Source: Psychrobacter sp. WY6 | GTDB lineage: Bacteria > Pseudomonadota > Gammaproteobacteria > Pseudomonadales > Moraxellaceae | DNA: 64,000 nucleotides | Direction: 5' to 3' | Assembly: GCF_018448495.1 (NCBI RefSeq) | Contig: NZ_CP049902.1 | Span: 3,162,001 to 3,226,000 of the forward strand | In this document: positions 52,149 through 62,278 of the stretch, one piece after another | Layout of the letters: each line of letters opens with the position of its first letter | Numbering within the stretch: position 1 is the first letter of the stretch | Translations under genes and position numbers: made by a program | The notes under the pieces: generated by a model | Seen by the model: only the letters and a program-made list of their open reading frames with translations | Database searches by the model: none | Told to the model about the DNA's origin: nothing

Positions 52149-53339
52149 ATGATCACTATACCTACCATTAATACAATAAGCGCCCGCGATCCCACTGAGC
52201 CATATCGACCCTCAACTACGCTAGAGTTATTATTTGATTTAGTTTATGTCATTGCCGTTTCAGCAGCCGCAAGCGGCCTTTACCAGCGCTTGCTTGCGCA
52301 TGACTTTTTAGGGTTTTTGACCTTTATCATCGCCTTCTTTATTTTATGGAATGCTTGGACGAGCTTCACATGGTTTGCTTCCGGCTACGATCCTGATGAT
52401 TGGTACTATCGTCTCTCAGTATTGCTGCAAATGTTTGGCTCATTAATGATTGCAGCCAACATCAATCAGTTTTTCGAGCAAGGATTGACATGGATAGGAG
52501 TCACTGGTTACGCGATCATGCGATTGGCCAGTTGTAGCCAGTGGTGGCGTGTTTATCAGCAAGTTAAAGGTCACAAACGGGTGGCTGGTCGCAGTATTAT
52601 TGGCTTATTAACGCTACAAAGTGTTTGGATACTTTGGTTATTTCTACCTGCTTCGATACAAACGCCTGCGTTATTTTTATTTATAGCCGCTGAATTACTG
52701 ATGCCAATTTGGGCGCGTGCAGCACAGAACATCAATTGGCATCCTCATCATATGGCTGAACGTTATGGCCTGTTGACCATTATTGTTTTAGGCGAAGGCG
52801 TGCTAGGAGTTAGTAATAGCATTCGAACCTTTTTAGTCAACTCCGAGTCTGCTGCTAGCGCTATTATATTATTAGGTTCAAGCCTTGTGGCATTGGTTTT
52901 TGCCTTATGGTGGCTCTATTTTACGATCCCGTTTGGTACTATTTTGGACAATGAGCGTCGTCGTTATGATTTATTCTTATTTGGCTATGGGCACTTTTTT
53001 GTTTTCGCTACGCTTGCAGCGTTAGGCAGCGCGCTTAATTTAGTGACCGATGCTTGGGCAAATACTCTAAATAGTACGGTCACTCAGCCTTATGCTATGG
53101 GATTATTGATGATCATGCTATTTGGCTTTTTAGTAACCCTAACCTTACTTCGAGCCTTAATGTGCCGCAAATCAAGTCACAATATGACGGCTCTTATTCT
53201 TGCCATCTTTATTATTTTGCTGAGCTATATCACAGTAGCGCAAGGGCTATCGATTACTTATGGTATTTGGCTAAGCCTGCTCGCGCCTATAATAATGACG
53301 TGGTACTTTCATCAAGATAACAAGCAATGGCAAGCCTAA
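52149..53339 (+). CDS. Low temperature requirement protein A (LtrA) family membrane protein
   Basis: 396 residues, intact, with about eleven membrane helices. The family marks are at the N-terminus (ELLFDLVYVIAVSAAASGL; WNAWTSFTWFASGYDPDD) and in the middle (HMAERYGLLTIIVLGEGVLGVSN), followed by WWLYF. LtrA was named in Listeria for growth in the cold; the biochemical activity is unknown. It follows LysR by 38 bp on the same strand and may be co-transcribed. Confidence 0.9.
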   Translation: MITIPTINTISARDPTEPYRPSTTLELLFDLVYVIAVSAAASGLYQRLLAHDFLGFLTFIIAFFILWNAWTSFTWFASGYDPDDWYYRLSVLLQMFGSLMIAANINQFFEQGLTWIGVTGYAIMRLASCSQWWRVYQQVKGHKRVAGRSIIGLLTLQSVWILWLFLPASIQTPALFLFIAAELLMPIWARAAQNINWHPHHMAERYGLLTIIVLGEGVLGVSNSIRTFLVNSESAASAIILLGSSLVALVFALWWLYFTIPFGTILDNERRRYDLFLFGYGHFFVFATLAALGSALNLVTDAWANTLNSTVTQPYAMGLLMIMLFGFLVTLTLLRALMCRKSSHNMTALILAIFIILLSYITVAQGLSITYGIWLSLLAPIIMTWYFHQDNKQWQA

Positions 53340-53454
53340 GCTCTAATTTAATATTGCACGATAACAATGACTTGCAGAAAAACTCTAGTTTGCATTATCA
53401 TAATTTTTTTTAATTATTTGACTTCCAACCTAATATTTATCTATAAGGATTATT

Positions 53455-53757
53455 ATGAAAAACTAATGGCTGCGGCTCCTATTGTGCTACTAACGCACCT
53501 ATGACTAGCACTGATCAAACAACTATTATGTCCTGTCAGGATAATGGTCAAATTGCCAATCTAAATGTGACGTTGCCTAAAGTGGGTATAAATAATAAAA
53601 ACTCACCTTGAATCAAGCAGTTTCAGCTTCTGGTGCTCGTTATGTTAATAGCACTGACCCTTAGATGAGCTATGATTGGCACACCAAAGCAAACTATGGT
53701 GTCATGAACGTAAACATGGCAAACGGTCAGACATATAGTGTCAACTGTAAAATATAA
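53455..53757 (+). pseudogene. Decayed MliC-like lysozyme-inhibitor lipoprotein
   Basis: The start MKN is followed at once by a stop; in the next frame NGCGSYCATNAPM looks like a lipoprotein N-terminus, SCQDNGQIANLNVTLPKVGI continues, and after another slip in an A-run LTLNQAVSASGARYVNSTDP, a TAG, then YDWHTKANYGVMNVNM to VNCKI. The Cys pair and the shape agree with MliC/PliC inhibitors of c-type lysozyme. The combination of two slips and an in-frame TAG argues for true decay. Confidence 0.6.
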
Positions 53758-53778
53758 GTATTGATATTAGTGCTATAG

Positions 53779-54608
53779 TCAGTCCACAATAAAAGTACAG
53801 CCCATATCATGAAACAGTTTAGACAGATCGTTCTCCATCCAGCTTTGGCGTAGAAACTTTGCTTGTGCCCATTTTTTCTCGATGGGATTTAAATCAGGGC
53901 TGTAAGGTGGCAACCATAGAATACGATGGCCATTTCTGTTTAGTAGCTTTTGAATGCATTTGCTTTTATGAAATCTAGCATTATCCATAATAATCACGCA
54001 TTTAGTCTTAAGGCTTGGGATAAGCGTGTGTTTGCACCAGTGATAAAATATTGCTATTGATATTCTGCTCAAAGTAATCAAGCGCAAACAGCATTTTTCA
54101 TAGAGCGTACCAATAATATTAGTACGCTTTCTTGCTTGCCAGTTATAGCGATCAATACAAGTTTTACCAATAGGTGCATATCCGTAAGGTCTTATGCTTA
54201 CAGCCTCAAAGCCACTTTAATCCATATGAATAATGGGGAAGCCTTACTGCGTAAAGCTATCAAGCTTATTCTGATATATCGCACTTTTTATTGGACAAGT
54301 TTTTGGATGCTCTAAGGTCTTTTTTTGACTGATTCCAAGACGCTTTAAAGCAGTGTGCATACCTGTCTTACTACCGTTAAAGCGCCTAGCCCGTTCATAC
54401 AGATAATCATCAGGATATTATTCAACGTCTTTTAAAGAGTGCTTCATTCGGTATTTTAGTTGGTGGTTTATCCCTAGTTTTTTTGAGAGCCAACTTCTGT
54501 GCCAGCTACGAATGGTGATGGTACTCAGGTGATAGCCGCTTCTCTTATCGTCATGCTTTTTTTAATGCTATGCATTACTTGCTTGCGAAATTCGATTCAG
54601 TAATACAT
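53779..54608 (-). pseudogene. IS630-family transposase relic
   Basis: The C-terminal 100 residues are open and clear: CVIIMDNARFHKSKCIQKLL (second Asp) and LPPYSPDLNPIEKKWAQAKF (Glu), the DDE signature of IS630. Upstream, in changing frames, FRKQVMHSIKK, MTIREAAITLS, ITIRSWHRSW and KTGMHTALKRLGISQKKT form the N-terminal helix-turn-helix part, starting MYY-stop-IEFRKQ at 54608 behind GAGGAACG. At least four stops or shifts. The TA target and terminal repeats could not be fixed. Between 54609 and 54721 nothing else is seen. Confidence 0.75.
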
Positions 54609-54721
54609 CGTTCCTCTAATTAAATAAGTTGTTATAAACACTGTATCAGTTTTACATATTATTAATTGCATAATCCCTTTTCAAATAATCTGAATGAGTC
54701 GACCACTACTTTGATAAACCG

Positions 54722-55447
54722 CTAAATAATATTAATCTCATAACTGAATTTTTCTGCCAGTCCATATGATTCTCTATATTCGATAGGATCGCCTTCTAGA
54801 TTCTTCGCAATGCGGCATACCTTAACTAAGTTTTCTTGCTTATTGTTGCCCAGATAATCATCACTGTGATCGGTTATAAAATACAGCGTCTCTACAGCAG
54901 ACGATACGAATTGACCACACTTTGTATAGTAAAACGGATAGAGAAGATTCTCGAAATCTTCAGGATTTAGGGTTACAAAGGCTTGGAAGCGACTCTTAGG
55001 TAACCAAATCTTTTCACTTAACAAGACTCTGTCTTCAACCATACGCGTACGTTCTATATAAATGAGCGCTTTGTTTTTACCTATATTTAGTTTTTTATTA
55101 ATGTCATCAATACCGTCTACAACCATGATTTTTTTAATTATGCCCGTCGGTGTGACATAGCGGGCATCTTTATCACGAAACTTAAAAAACCTTAATAATG
55201 AGCTTGCAAAATCTGGACGTTTTAAGAAGGTGCCTTTGCCTTGCTGCTTTATTAACACCCCATCTTCTACCAATTTTTCGACAGCTTTTCGGACAGTTCC
55301 TACAGATACTTCATACTTATCTGCAAATTCCTGTTCCGTCGGTAAGGGCGTGTTTTCATCCCACTTACTCTCTGTCAGTAACGTCTGTATATGCCATCGC
55401 ACTTGCTCATAACGTGGCATTTTAAATTCTTTGAAATTATTTAGCAT
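54722..55447 (-). CDS. GntR/HutC-family transcriptional regulator with UTRA domain
   Basis: About 241 residues from ATG 55447; a GTG at 55501 and an ATG at 55421 (MPRYEQVRW) are alternatives. The winged helix is LPTEQEFADKYEVSVGTVRKAVEKLVEDGVLIKQQGKGTFL; the C-terminal UTRA ligand domain includes ALIYIERTRMVEDRVLLSEKIWLP and GDPIEYRESYGLAEKFSYEI. Divergent from the organic-anion carrier and near TctCBA, so it probably senses the transported carboxylate or a derivative and controls these genes; that is inference. Confidence 0.87.
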   Translation of the reverse strand: MLNNFKEFKMPRYEQVRWHIQTLLTESKWDENTPLPTEQEFADKYEVSVGTVRKAVEKLVEDGVLIKQQGKGTFLKRPDFASSLLRFFKFRDKDARYVTPTGIIKKIMVVDGIDDINKKLNIGKNKALIYIERTRMVEDRVLLSEKIWLPKSRFQAFVTLNPEDFENLLYPFYYTKCGQFVSSAVETLYFITDHSDDYLGNNKQENLVKVCRIAKNLEGDPIEYRESYGLAEKFSYEINII

Positions 55448-55786
55448 TTTTTTCACCACAGTGGAAAGGTTTTTATTAACTGTTTCAATCTCGTCAAGCA
55501 CTGCTATTGCTGTAAAACTACGTTATCCCTGATCAATTTCTCTTAAGCTTTCAGCGCATTCGATAGGTATCACATTAATATTAAAGCATTATTATATTTT
55601 TATGATTAATCTTTCCTAATTAATGCCAAATTTTTTGCTATCATTCCACTCAATGATACGCTTTTAAAGCTCAGATGAGCTTCTGATATAAAAAGCTATC
55701 CGTCAATATTAGCGCAATGCTCTTTACTCTGTAAAAACTGCTATGGTTTTTTATAGAACTCATACAGTTAAGGTCAAGGAGTAGCC
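55448..55786. promoter_or_regulatory. Divergent promoter region, GntR and carrier genes
   Basis: About 340 AT-rich bases between the regulator and carrier starts. It must contain both promoters and the likely GntR operator, but I could not single out a convincing palindrome by eye. No additional gene. Confidence 0.45.
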
Positions 55787-57085
55787 GTGACTTTTTATAT
55801 TCTCGCCGCCATCGTGATATGTATCATTTTGGGCTATACCACTAAGATTAATATTGGCCTATTTGCTATTGCATTTTCATATCTGATCGGTTGTTTCGGT
55901 ATGGGGATGAAGGCACATGAAATTGTTGAGCTATGGCCTCTCAAAATTTTCTTTGTTATTTTTGCAGTGACGCTTTTCTATAACTTTCCCCTAGCTAACG
56001 GTGCTTTAGAGAAGCTATCTAATCATTTAATCTATAAGTGCCGTCACTTTCCCGCATTCTTACCTTTGGTTATTTTCCTTGTTGCCACGATTATTGCAGG
56101 CCTAGGAGCCGGCTATTACACCGTCTTAGCGACGATGGCACCAATGATCCTGCTGTTGTCTAAACGCACTAACTTGAATCTTGTCATTGCTACTTTATCG
56201 GTGAACTATGGTGCCTTAGCGGGTGCTAACTTTATCACCTCACAAAGCGGTGTTATTTTTAGAGAGCTGATGCGCGGCGCAGGCGTCGCAAATGACAATA
56301 CCTTTACTTATGTGTTAGGGGTGTTCGCTGTCACTTTTATAATGCCTATGATTGTATTGGGTGCTTATAGCTTTATCAATGCCAAGAACAGCAAAATAGC
56401 GATTCAGACGACCATACCAGAGCCCTTTGACAGTAAGCAAAAACAGTCTCTTGTACTGATCTTTATTATGATGGCTATTGTACTTATCGTGCCCATTTTA
56501 AATCTACTCATGCCACAAGTATCAGCGATTAAGTTTTTGAACGCTCGGATTGACATTGGTTTTATCGCCATATTTTTTGCTTTAGTGAGCTTATTTTTAA
56601 AATTAGGCGATGAAAAAGCAGTGATTGCTCTAATACCTTGGAATACCCTCATTATGATTTGTGGTGTTGGTATGTTAATCAGTCTCGGAGTAGAAATAGG
56701 CGTTATTTATGAGCTGACAGAATGGCTAAGTACCAATGTACCTATCTGGATGATACCGATTTTAGTCTTTGTTATTAGCGCCATTATGTCAATATTTGCT
56801 AGTACGCTCGGGGTAGTCGCCCCTACTTTATTTCCTATGGTCCTGCCCCTAGCAGTTGCCTCTGGACTGAGCCCTTTATTACTATTTACCTGTATTGTTG
56901 TGGGGGCGCAAAGCTCATCACTCTCGCCTTTCTCATCAGGAGGTAGTCTGATGTTAGGCGCTTCTCAAGTCGTTATAAACAAAGACAAGCTTTTTAATGC
57001 GCTACTATTCAAGGCAGTGCCCTTAGATATTGGTATCGGAATACTCGCAATTTTACTTATCCAGCTGATATTTAACTTCTCATAG
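55787..57085 (+). CDS. MatC-like / SLC13-type organic anion carrier
   Basis: 432 residues beginning with GTG behind AAGGAGTAGCC. Eleven or twelve membrane helices in two halves, each with a re-entrant loop: LAGANFITSQSGVIFRELMRG in the first and SSLSPFSSGGSLMLG in the second, the SPFSxGG type of motif found in MatC (malonate) and related dicarboxylate carriers. The MatC-type N-terminus (GYTTKINIGLFAIAFSYLIG) fits too. Substrate inferred as a small dicarboxylate. Regulated by the divergent GntR gene. Confidence 0.8.
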   Translation: MTFYILAAIVICIILGYTTKINIGLFAIAFSYLIGCFGMGMKAHEIVELWPLKIFFVIFAVTLFYNFPLANGALEKLSNHLIYKCRHFPAFLPLVIFLVATIIAGLGAGYYTVLATMAPMILLLSKRTNLNLVIATLSVNYGALAGANFITSQSGVIFRELMRGAGVANDNTFTYVLGVFAVTFIMPMIVLGAYSFINAKNSKIAIQTTIPEPFDSKQKQSLVLIFIMMAIVLIVPILNLLMPQVSAIKFLNARIDIGFIAIFFALVSLFLKLGDEKAVIALIPWNTLIMICGVGMLISLGVEIGVIYELTEWLSTNVPIWMIPILVFVISAIMSIFASTLGVVAPTLFPMVLPLAVASGLSPLLLFTCIVVGAQSSSLSPFSSGGSLMLGASQVVINKDKLFNALLFKAVPLDIGIGILAILLIQLIFNFS

Positions 57086-57570
57086 GTAAAATATACCGTG
57101 ATTTTTTAATATTTTTAAATATGCTTACTATATTTTGATCCCAATATATCTATTTTCTCACTAAATTCACAACTTCTTAAATCGTTGTCATAGCCTCGTA
57201 ATGGTACTGATATCAACGTTATTTTAGGATGTCTCAATAATTCGCCATCACCAACATCATCTTATCTATTTGTTTTAATTAATTTAAATATTTTTTTCGA
57301 AGAAATCAATATCATTTATTCATCCTGCATTGCTATAACAGGAGACCTTATGCCGCCTTCAATTTAATATATTACTATAAAATTCATACATACATACATA
57401 TGTTTCTTGTTATTTAAATATTCTGTTACTTTTGCATAGTAATGAAAAGCATACGTTTATGAAGTTAATGAGACACATTAATCGAATGCTACCTTCACCT
57501 GTAATAACTTTATATTTTGGCCAAAATTCTATTGAATTTTTACTGTAAAAATACACACAAGGAGTGTCGT
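57086..57570. other. Intergenic upstream of tctC with a mini-ORF
   Basis: 485 AT-rich bases. A strong AGGAGA stands before ATG 57350, but the frame is only MPPSI and stop; it could be a leader, or the stub of a lost gene. CATA is repeated four times at 57385-57400. The tctC promoter should be in the right part. No structured riboswitch or terminator was found. Confidence 0.45.
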
Positions 57571-58611
57571 GTGAAAAAACTATCCTATCTGGCTCTTGGT
57601 CTGTCTGTCCTATCTTTGACTGCTTGTAACAATGCAAACGAAACTGCCAGTACAGATGCGACTGCCGCAGATGGCTCAACTGAGCTTACTGCCCCTTCAC
57701 GTCCAGAATGTATTGCGCCTGCCAAACCAGGTGGTGGTTTTGACTTGACGTGTAAGCTTGCTCAAGCTGGCTTAAGAGATACTGGTATCTTAAAAGATCC
57801 TATGCGCGTCACCTATATGCCAGGCGGCGTCGGCGCTGTTGCTTATAACAAAATCGTTGCCAATGATCGGGATAATGGCGATGCCATTATTGCCTTCTCT
57901 ACCGGCTCTATTCTTAATTTGTCGCAAGGTAAATTTGGTAAATTCACTGAAAAAGACGTGAAATGGCTAGCTGGTGTTGGTACTGATTATGGCGCTATTG
58001 CAGTCAATGCAGACTCTCCTATTAAAGATCTAGCTGGGTTAGTTGCTGAGCTCAAAAAAGATCCAAAAGCGATCAGCTTTGGTGCTGGCGGTAGTGTTGG
58101 TGGTCAAGATTGGATGCAAACCGCTATTTTAGCTAAAGCCGTTGGTGTTAAGCCTAGTGACATGACTTATGTTGCCATGGAAGGCGGCGGCGAGGCGATC
58201 ACAGCAGTGATGGGCAATCATATTACTGTTGTTAGTGCCGGTATTGCTGAGATTATGCCGCAAGCCAATGCAGGTAAATTACGTGTATTAGCAGTATTTG
58301 CAGATGAAAGATTGGGCGGGACGATGACCGATATTCCTACTGCGAAAGAGCAAGGTTATGATGTGACGTGGCCAGTAGTTCGTGGTTACTACATGGGTCC
58401 AGACGTAAGCCCTAGTGCTTATAACTGGTGGAAAGAGGCTTTCGATAAGATGCTTGTTGATCCGAAATTCGCTGAGATACGTGAGCAACAAGAATTGCTG
58501 CCTTTCTCTATGACTGGCGATGAGCTACAAGCCTACGTTTATAAACGTACGGGCGAACTACGCGAGTTATCTGCTGAATATGGTCTTGTTGAAGCAGCAC
58601 CAACCAAATAG
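57571..58611 (+). CDS. tctC: Tripartite tricarboxylate transporter solute-binding protein TctC (Bug family)
   Basis: 346 residues from GTG 57571, next to AAGGAG; an earlier ATG at 57517 has no site. Lipoprotein signal MKKLSYLALGLSVLSLTAC. Bug-family marks: ECIAPAKPGGGFDLTCKLA (ligand loop), VTYMPGGVGAVAYNKI, GAGGSVGGQDWM, GKLRVLAVFADERL and DIPTAKEQGYDVTWPVVRGYYM. It binds a carboxylate, such as citrate or a C4/aromatic acid, in the periplasm and delivers it to TctAB. First gene of the tctCBA operon. Confidence 0.93.
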   Translation: MKKLSYLALGLSVLSLTACNNANETASTDATAADGSTELTAPSRPECIAPAKPGGGFDLTCKLAQAGLRDTGILKDPMRVTYMPGGVGAVAYNKIVANDRDNGDAIIAFSTGSILNLSQGKFGKFTEKDVKWLAGVGTDYGAIAVNADSPIKDLAGLVAELKKDPKAISFGAGGSVGGQDWMQTAILAKAVGVKPSDMTYVAMEGGGEAITAVMGNHITVVSAGIAEIMPQANAGKLRVLAVFADERLGGTMTDIPTAKEQGYDVTWPVVRGYYMGPDVSPSAYNWWKEAFDKMLVDPKFAEIREQQELLPFSMTGDELQAYVYKRTGELRELSAEYGLVEAAPTK

Positions 58612-58729
58612 TTACGTTGAGATTTAATAACCTTTAGCAATTGAATATCAAATATTTTGGTATTTCTCAAAGGGCTGGCAGGATATCTATCTGTCAGCCT
58701 TTTGCTCCAAAATTCAAGGAATGCTCCTT

Positions 58730-59180
58730 ATGACAATGGAACGTTTGTTTTCCGGGCTGATGGCACTGGTCAGTATATTAATATACTTAGCCATTGGTTA
58801 TGTTGCCCCTTGCTTATGACCCAATTGGTCCTCGTCCTTACCCTATTTTAATCTTTTCCCTGCTTGCCTTTGGCTGCTTAGTCGTTGCTTTTCGTCCCGC
58901 CAGTTTTACTAAAGCGATTGAATTGGGTTTAAATAAAACGATCATCCGTAATCTTATTTTATGTGCGCTTGCCTTATTGGTCTATGGTCTCATTTTTGAA
59001 GTATTGGGCTTTATTCTTGCCACTATTCTGATGTCTTTCGCCGTAGGTTTACTGTTTGCAGGTAATCCTCTAAAGAGTTTTATCTTTTCAGTGTTAATCA
59101 GTATTGGCTTATATGTCTTATTTGACCTATTTTTAGATGTCAAATTACCACTCGGATTGTTGTCAGGGATAATAGGATAG
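58730..59180 (+). CDS. tctB: Tripartite tricarboxylate transporter small membrane subunit TctB (frame broken once)
   Basis: About 150 residues, four membrane helices. The start at 58730 (MTMERLFSGLMALVS) follows AAGGA; after a slip near 58810 it runs APLAYDPIGPRPYPILI, the GPRxFPxxI-type motif of TctB, to LFDLFLDVKLPLGLLSGIIG, whose LPxGL ending is also typical. Five bases separate it from tctA. Confidence 0.88.
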
Positions 59181-59185
59181 CCAAT

Positions 59186-60687
59186 ATGGATACTTTTGAT
59201 TTTTTGATGCATGGCTTTGCTGTTGCATCTACCCCCCAAAACTTACTGCTGGCACTCATCGGCGCTTTTTTAGGTACGATTGTGGGCATGTTGCCGGGTC
59301 TTGGCCCGATTAATGGTGTAGCGATATTACTGCCATTCGCTTTTGCGCTTGGTTTACCGCCTGAGAGTGCGCTCATTTTGCTAGCAGCCGTTTATCTTGG
59401 CTGTGAATATGGTGGTCGTATTTCTGCCATTCTTATTAACGTACCCGGTGATGCTGGCGCCATTATGACGACTTTGGATGGCTATCCATTGGCAAAACAA
59501 GGCAAGGCTGGTATTGCACTGTCTTTATCTGCTGTCAGCTCTTTCGTCGGTGCCACTATCGCGACAATCGGTGTGGTGCTATTTGCGCCGTTATTAGCCA
59601 AATGGGCAATCTCATTTGGACCTGCTGAATACTTTGTACTGATGGTATTTGCTATTACCTGCCTCAGTGGTTTGGTAGGTGATCAGCCAGTTAAAACGGG
59701 TATTGCCGCGTTGATTGGTCTTGGTCTAGCAACTGTTGGGGTTGATGCTGTTACTGGTATTTACCGCTTTACCTTTGATTCGGTTAATCTGTCTGATGGC
59801 ATTCAATTTACCACCATTGTTATTGGTTTCTTTAGTGTGAGTGAAATTCTAATCTTGCTCGAAAAAACAACGACTGGACACAAGGTTATTGAACAAGGTA
59901 AGCGCAGTTTATTAAACTTTAAAGAGTTTACTTTTGCTTTTGGAGCCATGCTACGTAGTGGTCTAATGGGCTTTGTCGTTGGTATCTTACCAGGTGCAGG
60001 CGCAACGATTGCCAGTGCAATGACTTATGCTAGTGAACGTAAAATCGCTGGTGATACTGGAACCTTTGGTGATGGGATCTTCGCGGTGTTGCATCGCCAG
60101 AAGCAGCTAATAATGCCTCAGCTTGCGGCTCATTTGTGCCAATGTTGACGCTAGGTGTGCCAGGTTCTGGTACGACAGCAGTCATGATGGGTGCGTTGAC
60201 GTTATATAACATTACACCGGGTCCACAGTTATTTACTGAGCAGCCAGATATCGTATGGGGTCTGATTGCCTCATTATTTATCTGTAACGTGATTTTGCTA
60301 ATCATGAACATCCCTTTGGTAGGTTTGTTCGCCAAACTGCTTGATGTACCAAACTACATCTTGATACCAGCCATTGCTGCGGTCAGTTTCGTTGGCGTAT
60401 ATTCTATCCATAGCACGACTTTTGACTTGGTCTTTATGGTGGCACTTGGTGTATTTGGTTACTTTTTACGTAAACTAAATTTTCCATTATCAGCGCTTAT
60501 TTTGGGCTATGTATTGGGTGAGCTCATGGAGTCTAACTTAAGACGAGCCCTATCTATCTCTCAAGGTGAGCTTAGTATCTTATGGAGCAGCCCTATTACA
60601 GTAGTGCTATGGTTGTTGGCTATTTTGATGGTATTTATGCCAGTAGTATCTACCGTAGAAAATTTAAGCCTGCTATTTAAGTTTTAG
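59186..60687 (+). CDS. tctA: Tripartite tricarboxylate transporter large membrane subunit TctA (frame broken once)
   Basis: About 500 residues, normal for TctA, with ~12 membrane helices. Family motifs GMLPGLGPINGVAILLPF near residue 35 and GILPGAGATIASAMTY near 270, plus YGGRISAILINVPGDAGAIMTTLDGYPLAKQGKAG. The frame slips near 60087; ASPEAANNASACGSFVPMLTLGVPGSGTTAVM continues at once, so it is a single gene. Sodium- or proton-coupled uptake with TctB and TctC. Confidence 0.93.
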
Positions 60688-60712
60688 TTACTCTGTTCTC
60701 AAAATACTCCGG

Positions 60713-60748
60713 TGGTGGTTATACTCTATGTATGACCACCATTTTTTT
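60713..60748 (+). terminator. Terminator of the tct operon
   Basis: Stem TGGTGGTTATAC (60713-60724) pairs with GTATGACCACCA (60730-60741), one G-U, followed by seven T. The remaining bases to 60893 show no gene. Confidence 0.88.
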
Positions 60749-60893
60749 AGGAAATAGTTACACCCGATACTTTTAATGAACGCGTTGAAATTGCTAGAGG
60801 AATGAAAATGCTACTCTAATAAAACCTCTTATCATTTAGACAGATTTAGTTGACTACTACCACTTGATGTCACTCATGAAATAGGATTTTATA

Positions 60894-61636
60894 GTGCTCC
60901 TTGTTTTAGATTTACTACAATCCATCCCAAGTTGGCATTTAGTAGGCTTGTTTTTCGCTGGCATGGCCGCTTTTATTATCTCTACTATATCGGGTGGTGG
61001 CGGTGCTATGTTACTGATACCAGCCACTTCTTGGATGATAGGGACAGCGGTTGCACCACCTGTGATCAATTCGGCTACTTTGATTAGTAATACATCTCGA
61101 CTATATTTATTCTGGAATGATATGATTGGTCATTGACCAAATATTACGTACCAAGTGCCATTATAGGTGTGTGGCTAGCAGCATTTGTTTTTAGTCATTT
61201 AGATGCTGGCTGGATTCAGTTATTGGTTGGCGTGTTTTTGGTATCTACTATATTCCAATATAAGTTTGGTAAGGTAAATAAAACTTTTGATATGCCAAAA
61301 GCAGGTTTTATACCTTTGGGCTTTATGATTGCTTTCATGAGCACATTAGTGGGCGGTCTCGGCCCTATACTTAACCCTTTTTATATGAATGCTGGACTAG
61401 AAAAAGAAAACCTTATTGCTACCAAAACGGCTAATTCTTTTTTTGTAGGTATGGTACAAATCGGCAGCTATTCTTTTTTTGGTATATTCACCGTCAAGCT
61501 CTGGGTATATGGCATTGTCTTAGGATTAGGTGCCGTTATTGGCAATATCATCGGCAAACGCTTTTTGGCCGGTATGAGTATTAGTCAGTTTAGAATAATG
61601 CTACTCATGCTAATGGTTATCAGTGGCGTAATATAA
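60894..61636 (+). CDS. TauE/SafE-family sulfite/anion exporter (frame broken once)
   Basis: About 248 residues, starting GTG 60894 behind AGGA. Seven or eight membrane helices, with the repeated family features STISGGGGAMLLIPATSW and NSATLISNTSRL in the first half and MSTLVGGLGPILNPFYMNAGLEKENLIATKTANSF in the second. The frame slips near 61133. TauE/SafE proteins move sulfite, sulfoacetate or related organosulfur anions. It is behind the tct terminator, so probably an independent unit; co-function with Tct is possible but unproven. Confidence 0.85.
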
Positions 61637-61891
61637 TAATAAGAAACCTGAATGTGCTGTTTTAATAAGCCTTTCATTCGATGCTGTGACTATATTACAG
61701 CAAATTTACATAGGTAATCGCGGTGAGTTTACATCGCTTATCCTTACCAATTTAGCACATGCACATGATACATTTTTGAAATGTACTCAGCTTGGTTATC
61801 CTTGACCTATGCTGTCAATCCTGTAGAAACTAGCTTGAGAGAGTCTAACTAACCAACTGGACAGTAAAATTCAAACCCCTAGCAAGTTTGT
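61637..61891. other. Intergenic, no gene seen
   Basis: Part of a 640-base gap between the TauE-like gene and rluF. No open frame of substance, hairpin or repeat could be supported in this portion. Confidence 0.5.
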
Positions 61892-62095
61892 TCACAAGGC
61901 AACCTCGTAATTTGTACTACGCTTAGAAGCATCAGATTTTTCCAATATTCCCTTCTCTATCAAGTCATTGATACTTCGTAGTACTGGGTCTATAGAACAC
62001 TTGGTCATCATTGCCCATTTCTTAGTACTCAGCTTGCGATAAAAATCAGTGCATAAAGTATGACCTCTGCCGTCAAATCCGTAGAAACAAAATTG
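61892..62095 (-). pseudogene. Remnant of a Fic-family protein, C-terminal winged-helix part
   Basis: The minus strand reads FYRKLSTKKWAMMTKCSIDPVLRSINDLIEKGILEKSDASKRSTNYEVAL and stops at 61892. This is the typical end of Fic proteins (a helical segment with MTKCSxDxxLRxIxxLxEKG, then GRSTNY). No Fic core, HPFxxGN, is found upstream, and no start. It is a fragment of a different gene from the DUF4172 remnant at 40 kb, since both are on the same strand in the wrong order for one split gene. Confidence 0.6.
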
Positions 62096-62278
62096 GGATA
62101 AATTGATTTTAATAGGTACAAATACGATACTGGATATATTTCTAAGGTTTTGCCCTTCTCTCCCGAAATGGATATTGAATTTCCTATATAATGTGAGCCA
62201 TCTCTTTGTTGATAACCCCTTTAATTTAGGCTTTTTTCTTAGTAAAAAAATGCTTCTTATCAGGTAAAACGGTGCTTT

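Noticed and set aside
54609..54721. Terminal inverted repeat of the IS630 relic
   Set aside because: Sequences near 53770 and 54660 show only weak similarity; no ends or TA duplication could be fixed.
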